From Salaquimonas sp. (GTDB lineage Bacteria > Pseudomonadota > Alphaproteobacteria > Rhizobiales > Rhizobiaceae), in assembly GCA_028289365.1 (NCBI GenBank), contig JANQQM010000168.1:1-48271 (forward strand): a stretch of 48,271 bases of DNA, in the 5' to 3' direction. A program made the position numbers and the translations under genes. The notes beneath the pieces are model-generated. The model worked only from the letters and a program-made list of their open reading frames with translations, searched no databases and was not told the origin of the DNA. Shown here piece by piece: positions 34,651 through 42,099 of this stretch. Position 1 is the stretch's first letter; every line of letters starts with the position of its first letter.

Positions 34651-36108
34651 CTAATTTGCCGCCGTAATCGGGAAAAGGAAGCCCTCGATTTCGCCTGCGA
34701 AGAAAAACAGGACGAGGCAACCAAAAGCTGTAATCGCAGGGGGTAGCCAGCACAGGAGCGGGGCTTCGGCAATCGGTTTCTCCCGGCCTGACCCAAGGAA
34801 AAAGCCACGAGCAACCAACGGCAACAGATACGCAACATTGAGCAGCGAACTGATCATCAATACCAGGATCATGATCTGATGCCCGGTATCGACCGAGGCA
34901 ATCATCAACAACCACTTCGACCAGCTACCGCCCAGTGGCGGTAGCCCAATGATCGAGAGTGCTCCGATCAGGAACGAGATGAACGTAATCGGCATGATCC
35001 GCCCAAGTCCGGTCATTTGACTGATCTCGGTCTTGTGGCAGGCCACGTAAATCGACCCTGCACACATGAACAATGTGATCTTGCCCATGGCATGCATCGC
35101 AATCTGCATTCCACCACCAATGGCACCCATCTGAGTAGCCAGCGCCATGCCCAGGGTAACATAGGAAAGTTGGGAGACGGTGGAATAGGCCAACCGCGCT
35201 TTGAGATTGTCCTTGGTCAGAGCGATCACCGATGCGGCCAGAATGGTGTAGGCTGCCAGCCACATCAGCCATTCGGAAGCGCCTGTTTCAGCCAGAAATT
35301 CAATACCGAATATGTAGACGCCCACCTTGAGCATGGTGAAAACACCAGCCTTCACGACCGCAACGGCATGGAGCAGGGCAGAGACCGGTGTCGGTGCAAC
35401 CATCGCCGCGGGAAGCCACCGGTGAAACGGCATCAACGCCGCTTTGCCTATACCGAAAGCATAAAGCCCAAGTAGCAGAGGGACCATATAGCCGGTCACA
35501 TTGCCCTGTAAGATGCCACCGAGCTTGAAATTCAGTGTTCCTGCCAACGTAAAGGTCCAGACAATCGCCGTTAGCTGCAAAGCGATGGAGGTACCAAGCA
35601 AGATGGTCAGATAAGTCCGCGCACCCTTGATTGCCTCCGGCGTACCCTTATGGGCAACAAGCGGGTAGGTGGAAATTGTCAGGATTTCGTAGAACAGAAA
35701 CAACGTGAACATGTTGGACGAGAACGAGATCCCCATAGCAGAGGAAATTGCCACTCCGAAACACGCAAAAAATCGCGCATGGTGCTTCTCATCATTGCCG
35801 CGCATATATCCGACGCCGTAAATATGGGTCAGGATCCAAAGACCTGATGCGACAATGGCAAACAGCAGGCCAAGCGGTTCGACGTTGAATGCAATATCGA
35901 CACCGGGAAATACCTCAAACAGCGAAATCGGTGCGGTAGTACCACTGCCGACATTGCTTAGGATCACCAGTACGGAAATAAAGGTCAGCACCGCACAGAC
36001 AAATGTAAACCCATCCCGTGGATTTGGCTGGTCGCGCAGAATTCCATTGCCGAGAGTCGCCAATATCGGAAACAGGATGGACAGGAAGATTGCCGTGCTG
36101 GTTTCCAT
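34651..36108 (-). CDS. Cation/proton antiporter subunit (NuoL/MrpA-N/MrpD-like), second copy
   Basis: A 485-residue protein with 13-14 predicted helices. The conserved glutamate is in LFYEILTISTYPLVA near residue 141 and the lysines are in GIGKAALMPFHRWLP near 219 and in HAVAVVKAGVFTML near 252. The PTPVSALLHAVAVVKAG stretch is closer to NuoL and the N-terminal part of MrpA than to MrpD. The separate N-terminal half of MrpA could therefore be represented by this gene. It lies eight bases after subunit D1 and nine bases before the 116-residue gene. Confidence 0.92.
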   Translation of the reverse strand: METSTAIFLSILFPILATLGNGILRDQPNPRDGFTFVCAVLTFISVLVILSNVGSGTTAPISLFEVFPGVDIAFNVEPLGLLFAIVASGLWILTHIYGVGYMRGNDEKHHARFFACFGVAISSAMGISFSSNMFTLFLFYEILTISTYPLVAHKGTPEAIKGARTYLTILLGTSIALQLTAIVWTFTLAGTLNFKLGGILQGNVTGYMVPLLLGLYAFGIGKAALMPFHRWLPAAMVAPTPVSALLHAVAVVKAGVFTMLKVGVYIFGIEFLAETGASEWLMWLAAYTILAASVIALTKDNLKARLAYSTVSQLSYVTLGMALATQMGAIGGGMQIAMHAMGKITLFMCAGSIYVACHKTEISQMTGLGRIMPITFISFLIGALSIIGLPPLGGSWSKWLLMIASVDTGHQIMILVLMISSLLNVAYLLPLVARGFFLGSGREKPIAEAPLLCWLPPAITAFGCLVLFFFAGEIEGFLFPITAAN

Positions 36109-36116
36109 ATCCGCTC

Positions 36117-37748
36117 CTACTGCGATTCCGTTGGAGCAGGGGCTGGCGCAGTTTCTGGCTCCGGCGCAGACTCAATTGTCGGTGCCGGTACCTCCGCGGG
36201 CATTTCTGCAGGTATTTCTGTTGGCATCATTCCAAACGAGCCGTTCAGCAGGCTCTCGGCGGCAGTACTGGCAGCACCGATTGAAATAGTGGTATCGATC
36301 CCGAACCAAACACAAGCCACAGCTAGAATTATCATCGGAATCAGCATCGTGAGTGGCGGATCACGGGTAACCGAGTCATCCAGTGGCGCCTTCAGATAAA
36401 TTACATCCAGTGCCCGCCAGACATAGGCAACCGCCAGCAATGAGGAGAGCACAACCAGGACCGCAATCCACCAAAACCCGTTTTCAAAAGCTGCCTGCAT
36501 CAACATCCATTTCGAGATGAACCCAGCAGTACCGGGAACACCAATCAGGCTGAGCCCGCCAATGACGATGCAGGCACCAGTAATCGGCATACGTCTGCCA
36601 AGCCCATGAATTGAATCGTAAAACGAACTGCCAACCTTCAGGACGAATGCACCGACACCCATGAATAGGACGGCTTTTGTTATTCCGTGGTTGAACATAT
36701 GGACAATGGTCGAAGTGAGACCCGCCACATTTAGCATCGCTATACCCATCAGCATGTAGCCGATCTGTGCGATCGATGAATAGGCAAGCATTCGTTTGAA
36801 ATCGGACTGGAATATCGCCACGAAGCTGGCCGCAAACATTGCCAGCAACGCAAACGGGATGAAGATGAAGTAGAGCGTGTTTACCTCGAAAATAAAGGAC
36901 GGATGATAGACCGAGAACATGAACCGCAGCAGCACGTAAACGGCAGCCTTGGTAGAGGTCGCAGCGAGAAATACTGTGACGGCCGAAGGGGCAAATGTGT
37001 AGGCGTTGGGTAACCAAAGATGCAGCGGTACCAAGGCAACTTTGAGCCCCATGCCAACGACGATGAATGCAAATGCCGCCCGAATGGTCCGGTTCGAACC
37101 TTGGTCAGCAATCCGGTCTGCAATGTCGGCCAGGTTCAGTGTACCGGTCGACATGTAAAGCATGCCTATCCCGATAACAAAGAAGGTGGCGCCAATCGTG
37201 CCCATGATCAAATAATCATAGGCCGCTGTCAGCGCCCGCTTGTCGCGTATGGCGCCTTGCGCGACAAGCACATAGGTCGATAGCGACGAAATCTCCAGGA
37301 ACACGAAAATGTTGAATGCGTCACCGGTTATCACCACGCCCAAAAGTCCGGTGAAACAAAGCAGGTAACAGGCATAAAACAGGGTTTCGTTCTTTGCGCC
37401 AATCTCGAAGCGGATCGAGGTCAACGCATAGGGAAGCCCGATAACGCTGATGCCCGAAATCAGGAAAAGCAGCAAAGCGTTGGTGGCATCGACCCGATAT
37501 TCAATGCCCAGCGGCGGTGCCCAACCGCCGATCGCGTAGGAAATGAAGCCACCATCAATGACCTGATACAGCAGCAGACAGGAAATGATAAAGGCGATAA
37601 CGCTCGCGATGAACGCAAGCGGCCACGCCAGCGAACGAACCCCAATGACGACGATAAGCGGCGAAGTAACGAGCGGTACGACGACCTGCAATACCGGCAA
37701 ATGGTCTGCCAGCGTCTTGCTCGCAACAGCTACTTCAGCAGTCGCCAT
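36117..37748 (-). CDS. Cation/proton antiporter subunit D (MrpD-like), first copy
   Basis: A 543-residue NuoN/MrpD-like membrane protein. The channel glutamate is in FVFLEISSLSTYVLVA near residue 152 and the lysines are in GMGLKVALVPLHLWLPNAYT near 233 and in TSTKAAVYVLLRF. KRMLAYSSIAQIGYMLMG is typical of MrpD. Residues from about 508 on form an unusual tail rich in proline, glutamate and alanine, with repeats of the form PAEMPAEVPAP and PEPETAPAPAP; MrpD proteins normally end near the last helix. Its start overlaps the stop of the C subunit by one base. Confidence 0.94.
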   Translation of the reverse strand: MATAEVAVASKTLADHLPVLQVVVPLVTSPLIVVIGVRSLAWPLAFIASVIAFIISCLLLYQVIDGGFISYAIGGWAPPLGIEYRVDATNALLLFLISGISVIGLPYALTSIRFEIGAKNETLFYACYLLCFTGLLGVVITGDAFNIFVFLEISSLSTYVLVAQGAIRDKRALTAAYDYLIMGTIGATFFVIGIGMLYMSTGTLNLADIADRIADQGSNRTIRAAFAFIVVGMGLKVALVPLHLWLPNAYTFAPSAVTVFLAATSTKAAVYVLLRFMFSVYHPSFIFEVNTLYFIFIPFALLAMFAASFVAIFQSDFKRMLAYSSIAQIGYMLMGIAMLNVAGLTSTIVHMFNHGITKAVLFMGVGAFVLKVGSSFYDSIHGLGRRMPITGACIVIGGLSLIGVPGTAGFISKWMLMQAAFENGFWWIAVLVVLSSLLAVAYVWRALDVIYLKAPLDDSVTRDPPLTMLIPMIILAVACVWFGIDTTISIGAASTAAESLLNGSFGMMPTEIPAEMPAEVPAPTIESAPEPETAPAPAPTESQ

Positions 37749-38218
37749 TACGCTCGCCCACCCATTGCCGGGCCGTGTTCCCGATTATCCGCCGCAGTCA
37801 TCTTGCGCTCGATGACCAGAAGTTCGTCTTCCTCGATCGTATCGAATTCCTCGCGGATGCGGACAATCAGTGCGAGGCCAAGCGAGGTTGTTGCTACGCC
37901 GACGACAATCGCCGTCAGGATAAGAACGTGTGGCAATGGGTTCGAGTATGCAACGTCCGGATCAACTTGCATATCCAGCGGAAAAATCGGCGCAGTTCCA
38001 CCCGTGACTTTTCCGATGGAGATGTAGAGCATAAAGACCGCGACCTGAAAGATGTTCAGGCCTACAATTTTTTTGACCAGATTGCCGCGCGCGACGACAA
38101 TATAAAGACCGGTCATCATCAACACGATGAACAGCCAGTAATTGGCGTGGCCAAAGATAAAATCCCAATCAAAAATAGAGGACGGTACTGCGTGTGCGGT
38201 CTCGCTGGTAGCTGCCAT
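37748..38218 (-). CDS. mrpC: Cation/proton antiporter subunit C (MrpC/NuoK-like)
   Basis: A 156-residue protein with three helices in NuoK/MrpC order: ANYWLFIVLMMTGLYIVVAR, KIVGLNIFQVAVFMLYISIG and PHVLILTAIVVGVATTSLGL. The segment ILTAIVVGVATTSLGLALI is diagnostic of MrpC. The N-terminal extension of about 25 residues before the first helix is somewhat long. The tail is acidic and then basic, cytoplasmic. It follows the B subunit by 11 bases and overlaps D1 by one base. In the complex it lies next to the D subunit. Confidence 0.93.
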   Translation of the reverse strand: MAATSETAHAVPSSIFDWDFIFGHANYWLFIVLMMTGLYIVVARGNLVKKIVGLNIFQVAVFMLYISIGKVTGGTAPIFPLDMQVDPDVAYSNPLPHVLILTAIVVGVATTSLGLALIVRIREEFDTIEEDELLVIERKMTAADNREHGPAMGGRA

Positions 38219-38229
38219 TTTGTCTGCTC

Positions 38230-38670
38230 CTACCAGTCTTCATCATCAACGGGCGGGGATCGCCCGGCAAAGGCATAATAGATCGCGACCATCACACCCG
38301 TGACGGTTACCCCGACACCGAATTCCACCGCCAGAATACCTAAATGCTGGCCGTGGCTGGGATGTTGAGGATCAAACGCATTGTAATCCAGGTAGTTGAA
38401 GCCCAATAACAGGCTCAATATTCCTGTCACGAGGTAGATCAACAGACCAAAAGCAAGCAGGCGGTGAACAAATTTTGGCGGGAACACCCGCTGTACCGTG
38501 TCAAGGCCGAAAATCAGACCATATAAAATAAACGCAGCCGCCATGATAACCCCGGCCTGGAATCCGCCACCGGGTGAGTAGTCACCATGAAACTGCACGT
38601 AAAGTGCAAACAAGATGATGGTGGAAGCCAGAAGCTTGGTTACAACCCGAAGGATTAGATGATGTTCCAT
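38230..38670 (-). CDS. mrpB: Cation/proton antiporter subunit B (MrpB/MnhB)
   Basis: A 146-residue protein with four helices. It has the MrpB core ALYVQFHGDYSPGGGFQAGV, then AFILYGLIFGLD, LLIYLVTGILSLLLG, and the C-terminal LAVEFGVGVTVTGVMVAIYY. The GDYSPGGGFQ sequence is the MnhB signature. It overlaps the preceding gene by one base, indicating coupled translation. It is an integral inner-membrane subunit. Confidence 0.95.
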   Translation of the reverse strand: MEHHLILRVVTKLLASTIILFALYVQFHGDYSPGGGFQAGVIMAAAFILYGLIFGLDTVQRVFPPKFVHRLLAFGLLIYLVTGILSLLLGFNYLDYNAFDPQHPSHGQHLGILAVEFGVGVTVTGVMVAIYYAFAGRSPPVDDEDW

Positions 38671-39221
38671 TAGTCGTCCTTCATATCTTCGCGGCCCTTA
38701 CCCAGCCCGCTGATCAATAGAAGGACACCAATTCCTGCGGTGAACACAACCGCAACCTCGCCCAGCGTGTCATATCCACGATAGCTGGCAAGGATCGCTG
38801 TCACCACATTTGGAATATCGATCTCGTGAATGCTGTTGGTAAGATATTCCGGCGCAACATGAACTTGCGCCGGCGCATTGGGATCACCGAAATTGGGCAT
38901 GTCCAGCGTCCCGTATATCAGCGCTGCTCCAGTAACCAGGACCACGAAGAACGGCAATATGCCAGAACGGGTTGGCTTGTTCTCCCGACGCGCGGTTAAA
39001 GCAATCGTTCCCAGCATCAACACGGTGGAAATCCCTGCGCCAACTGCAGCCTCGGTGAATGCCACATCGACCGCATCGAGCGTCACGAACAAAAGCGCGG
39101 TCAGCAGGCTGAAAACGCCCGAAAGCATGACGACCGCAAAAAGATGCCGGGTCTGGACAATGACCAGCGCGGTCATGACAAGCATGCAAAACAGTACAAG
39201 ATCGATAATGGTGACAATCAT
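38670..39221 (-). CDS. Antiporter subunit corresponding to MrpA C-terminal part (DUF4040 plus MbhE-like)
   Basis: A 183-residue protein with two parts. Residues 1-85 match DUF4040/MbhD, with VDVAFTEAAVGAGISTVLML. Residues 130-175 match MbhE or the end of MrpA, with VVTAILASYRGYDTLGEVAV. In classical Mrp antiporters both parts are the C-terminal third of the long MrpA protein; in archaeal Mbh they are two genes (MbhD, MbhE). Here they are fused to each other but separate from any NuoL-like part. It overlaps the G subunit by four bases and the B subunit by one. Confidence 0.92.
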   Translation of the reverse strand: MIVTIIDLVLFCMLVMTALVIVQTRHLFAVVMLSGVFSLLTALLFVTLDAVDVAFTEAAVGAGISTVLMLGTIALTARRENKPTRSGILPFFVVLVTGAALIYGTLDMPNFGDPNAPAQVHVAPEYLTNSIHEIDIPNVVTAILASYRGYDTLGEVAVVFTAGIGVLLLISGLGKGREDMKDD

Positions 39222-39577
39222 GCCTTGGCCTGCCCCTTTTTGGATCGGGTCTTGCGCGAAGGCTTCGTTTTCTTCAGCACCGGAGGCTTTAATCCCGATA
39301 CCAATGCAGCACTGGCTACTGCATGAGTAGAGGTTGCACCGGTGATGTACAGGAATGCGCCGATGATGATCAGTTTGACGGTAATCAGAGAAACCCCGGA
39401 CTGCAAAATCATTCCCGCGATGAGTAGAATCATGCCGGCTGAATCAGAAACCGACGCAGCATGAAGCCGCGCCCAGAAGTCCGGAAATCTCAACTGACCG
39501 ATTGCGCCAATGATTGCGAAAGCGCCGCCCGAAACGATCAATATCCAGCTACAAATTTCAATCAGCAAAGCAATCAT
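39218..39577 (-). CDS. mrpG: Cation/proton antiporter subunit G (MrpG/MnhG)
   Basis: A 119-residue protein with three helices and the MrpG pattern: WILIVSGGAFAIIGAIGQLR, FPDFWARLHAASVSDSAGMI, and FLYITGATSTHAVASAALVS. The RFPDFWARLHAAS motif is diagnostic. The C-terminal tail is strongly basic (KKTKPSRKTRSKKGQAKA), more than is usual for the family. It overlaps its neighbours by one and four bases. Confidence 0.95.
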   Translation of the reverse strand: MIALLIEICSWILIVSGGAFAIIGAIGQLRFPDFWARLHAASVSDSAGMILLIAGMILQSGVSLITVKLIIIGAFLYITGATSTHAVASAALVSGLKPPVLKKTKPSRKTRSKKGQAKA

Positions 39578-39870
39578 TATTCGCCAGCTCCCGAACGGGC
39601 GGTACGATCACCGGAATCACCCAAAGATCGATATCGGAAGAACTTCAACACCGCGATTGTTCCGACAAAATTGATCAACGCATAGAGCAGTGCAATATCG
39701 AGGAAATCCGGCCGCCCCGTCAAATAACCCAACACCCCGATAAACAGGACGGTTTGGGTTCCAAACGCGTTCGAGGCCAACACCCGATCATACAAGGTTG
39801 GACCTATGTAAAGCCGGACCAGAAGGAACGCCATGGCGACAAAAAGTGCAAAAGCTGCAAACACAAACAT
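39577..39870 (-). CDS. mrpF: Cation/proton antiporter subunit F (MrpF/MnhF)
   Basis: A 97-residue three-helix protein with the MrpF pattern: AFLLVRLYIGPTLYDRVLAS, QTVLFIGVLGYLTGRPDFLD and IALLYALINFVGTIAVLKF. The GPTLYDRVLASNAFGT region is diagnostic. The ATG overlaps the stop of the E subunit by one base. MrpF is structurally close to the NuoK-like helices and lies in the membrane. Confidence 0.95.
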   Translation of the reverse strand: MFVFAAFALFVAMAFLLVRLYIGPTLYDRVLASNAFGTQTVLFIGVLGYLTGRPDFLDIALLYALINFVGTIAVLKFFRYRSLGDSGDRTARSGAGE

Positions 39871-40352
39871 TATTGGGCAGCTCCGGTTTCTATCTCGGTA
39901 ACGCGTCGATCCATATCGGCCAGTGCGTCGTCGTGTTCATCGGTATAGGCAAGAGCATGCACCATAAAATGATCCGGTTCGACTTCCACGGTGATGGTTC
40001 CAGGAGTGAGCGTAATTGAATTGGCAAACATCGCTTCGCAAAAATCGGATTTCTGAGTGAAGGGAACCTCAAACAGGTTTTGACGAAGCTTGATATTTGG
40101 CGACAGGATCAACTTGGTTACGGCCCAGTTGGACTTTGCGATCTCGACATGCAGCCAGGCAAAGTATTTGAACATCCTGTACAGGCTGACATTCAGTTTC
40201 AGAGGACTATTGTCGATGAAGTTCATCCGCTTCTCGACGTAAACCGCGAGAACTGCCGAGGCAACGCCCAACCCGATGACGAGCGGCTTGTATACGCCTG
40301 ACATTAGAAGCCAAAGTGCGAACAATGTCAGCGTTGTGAAAATCGTCCGCAA
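39870..40352 (-). CDS. mrpE: Cation/proton antiporter subunit E (MrpE/MnhE)
   Basis: A 160-residue protein with two N-terminal helices (FTTLTLFALWLLMSGVYKPL and VIGLGVASAVLAVYVEKRM), then a soluble part with TLTPGTITVEVEPDHFMVHA, the MrpE signature. The start is a TTG at 40352 preceded by a good GGAGAGG site; no ATG fits. It is the first gene of the ten-gene operon. Its upstream region is shared with mucR, which diverges 536 bases away. Confidence 0.94.
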   Translation of the reverse strand: MRTIFTTLTLFALWLLMSGVYKPLVIGLGVASAVLAVYVEKRMNFIDNSPLKLNVSLYRMFKYFAWLHVEIAKSNWAVTKLILSPNIKLRQNLFEVPFTQKSDFCEAMFANSITLTPGTITVEVEPDHFMVHALAYTDEHDDALADMDRRVTEIETGAAQ

Positions 40353-40888
40353 TTATCCTCTCCCAATTCCATTCTCAAAATCATTAACGAGTCGTTGTTT
40401 CATGTGCAAGCTGTCGCTTCAATCGAAAAATGACTTGTCCACGCGTACCTCTTCCGCCCGTGGGAAACAGGGCTGGCACCACAAATTGTCACGAAACTGA
40501 AATTGAATTCGCTGGTTTTCAGTAGAATTGCAAATGGATGGATTAGGCCCGTGAAAACAATCGCGACTTTCATCAGAGGCCGGAACAGGCGTCATCAGCC
40601 TACGCTAACGACACCTAAAGATGATATTTTTTATAATAACACGTATTAGTAGTTTAGGAATTAAAAAATAGTCAAAAAAAACAAACTATATGTATTGTAC
40701 ATATAATTAAATTTATGTAATTGTGAACTAAACTACTGCATAATTTCGTTTTTATTGTTGACAAGTCGGTAAAATTGTTGAAATCACTGGATTAGAAACT
40801 GTTTCCAGTAGATGACTATTGGTAAATTTCAGTTTACTAGGCCCAAGCAGCAAGTGACGCTGCGAAAATATCTGAAATGAGAAAAATT
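40353..40888. promoter_or_regulatory. mrp/mucR divergent regulatory region
   Basis: About 535 bases, with a very AT-rich stretch at roughly 40620-40740 containing runs of A, T and TA steps. Such DNA is typical of MucR/Ros and H-NS-like binding. A TTGACA hexamer occurs near 40757, but I see no convincing matching -10 box. No gene is visible; a plus-strand frame at 40276-40500 has no support. Confidence 0.45.
40687..40705. promoter_or_regulatory. Perfect 8-bp dyad upstream of mucR, candidate operator
   Basis: Arms TATATGTA and TACATATA are separated by TTG. It lies about 185 bases before the mucR start, inside the AT-rich stretch. MucR-type proteins commonly repress their own genes through AT-rich sites, so an autoregulatory site is a reasonable guess. 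The TACATA/TATGTA half-site could also belong to another regulator. Confidence 0.4.
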
Positions 40889-41323
40889 ATGGAAAACACT
40901 TCGACAGATAGCAGCCAAGATACTGCAATTCTTGTAGAGATGACGGCAGAAATAGTTTCTGCCTATGTGAGCAACAATCCGGTTTCTACCGTTGATTTAC
41001 CCAATCTGATTGGTGAAGTTCATACAGCTTTGAATAAAGTCCAGGCCGGTGGTGCGGGCGCACCGGCAGAAAAGCAAAAACCAGCTGTAAACCCCAAGAA
41101 GTCAGTGTTTCAGGACTACATCATTTGTTTGGAAGATGGAAAGAGCTTCAAATCGCTTAAGCGCCATCTGAGGACACACTACGATCTGTCACCGGAAGAG
41201 TACCGGGAAAAATGGGGATTGGCTCCTGACTATCCAATGGTTGCACCTAGCTACGCCGAGGCGCGCTCAAAACTTGCCCGTGAAATGGGACTTGGCCGTA
41301 AGCGTGGATCAAAACGCAAGTAA
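40889..41323 (+). CDS. mucR: MucR/Ros family zinc-finger transcriptional regulator
   Basis: A 144-residue DNA-binding protein of the Ros/MucR family, which controls exopolysaccharide synthesis, motility and cell-cycle genes in Hyphomicrobiales. The N-terminal part ([20 protein letters not shown]) mediates oligomerisation. The finger is [20 protein letters not shown], with candidate ligands C80, D83, H93 and H97, so Asp replaces the second Cys of the classical Ros finger. [18 protein letters not shown] follows as in all MucR proteins. I use the second ATG, at 40889; the first, at 40877, adds four residues. A strong terminator follows. Control of the nearby polysaccharide and antiporter genes is possible but inferred. 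Confidence 0.95.
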   Translation: MENTSTDSSQDTAILVEMTAEIVSAYVSNNPVSTVDLPNLIGEVHTALNKVQAGGAGAPAEKQKPAVNPKKSVFQDYIICLEDGKSFKSLKRHLRTHYDLSPEEYREKWGLAPDYPMVAPSYAEARSKLAREMGLGRKRGSKRK

Positions 41324-41352
41324 ATCGTAGACTTGCAATATCAGAAATTAAG

Positions 41353-41380
41353 AACCGGCCCGCAAGGCCGGTTTTTTATT
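41353..41380 (+). terminator. Rho-independent terminator of mucR
   Basis: The 8-bp perfect stem AACCGGCC/GGCCGGTT closes a five-base CGCAA loop and runs into TTTTTTATTT. It lies 30 bases after the mucR stop. This is the clearest intrinsic terminator in the window. Confidence 0.9.
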
Positions 41381-41605
41381 TGATTCAGCTAATAGAATTT
41401 AATTAACAGTTTCAATAATCTCGTTATTCGCAAAGGGAGGGGATATCCTTTTTCTTTGAGCGTTATAATTCATGACGTAAGTGACAGAAAATATGAGATT
41501 TTCTTGGTTTCATACTTTCCCGCAAATAGATTCCTTGTCCTCACTACAATAAAAGATGCAAGATAGGATCAAATTCCTAACTAAATATTTTCTTGGGGAC
41601 TTAAT

Positions 41606-42091
41606 ATGTTGGAACCAATTGCTAATAATCCATCGACATTCCTTCCAGGAATTGATTTTGAATTCAATAACAGTAATCGCGATAATTCGGGATCAGACAA
41701 ATCAGCGTCTAACCGGGTCGATTCAGAAAACTCGGTTTCCGTATCCCGGTCTTCAAGGGCAGAATTTGCTACCAGGCTCGTTGTTCGCCTGGTTTCGAAC
41801 TCCCAGAATCTGGAAGAGGCTGCGGTCATGGACACAAACCGTGGATCAAGCGATATTTCGCGAGCACGCCAGATTGCAATGTATTTGTTGCACACATCCC
41901 TTTCCATGCCGTACGGCACGGTTGCGAAGCTGTTTGGCAGAGATCGGACCACAGTCGCCCATGCTTGTCGTACGATTGAAGATCTTCGCGATGTTCCTGC
42001 AAGTGATGATGAGATTGTGAAGTTGGAGGGGATATTAGAATTGTTGACCCAGCTTGCCGGCATCGATGAAAAAACCTTCGCTGTAAGGTAG
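41606..42091 (+). CDS. DnaA domain IV-like DNA-binding protein
   Basis: A 161-residue protein with only the C-terminal DNA-binding domain of DnaA (Bac_DnaA_C). ISRARQIAMYLLHTSLSMPY starts near residue 83, followed by YGTVAKLFGRDRTTVAHACR, which matches the DnaA signature GRDHTTVLHACR with His changed to Arg. There is no AAA+ domain, so it cannot act as an initiator ATPase. The first 60 residues are low-complexity and Ser/Asn-rich. The ATG at 41606 follows GGGGA. The DUF6456 gene starts eight bases downstream, so the two form an operon. Its role is unknown; regulation through DnaA-box-like sites is possible. Confidence 0.88.
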   Translation: MLEPIANNPSTFLPGIDFEFNNSNRDNSGSDKSASNRVDSENSVSVSRSSRAEFATRLVVRLVSNSQNLEEAAVMDTNRGSSDISRARQIAMYLLHTSLSMPYGTVAKLFGRDRTTVAHACRTIEDLRDVPASDDEIVKLEGILELLTQLAGIDEKTFAVR

Positions 42092-42099
42092 GACAATTG

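Noticed and set aside
32604-40352. Respiratory complex I or membrane-bound hydrogenase operon
   Set aside because: Only membrane antiporter-like subunits are present; E, F, G and B subunits identify an Mrp/Mbh-type antiporter arm and no catalytic subunit is nearby.
41606-42091. Replication origin or dnaA gene
   Set aside because: Only DnaA domain IV is encoded, no AAA+ domain, and no cluster of DnaA boxes is apparent around it.
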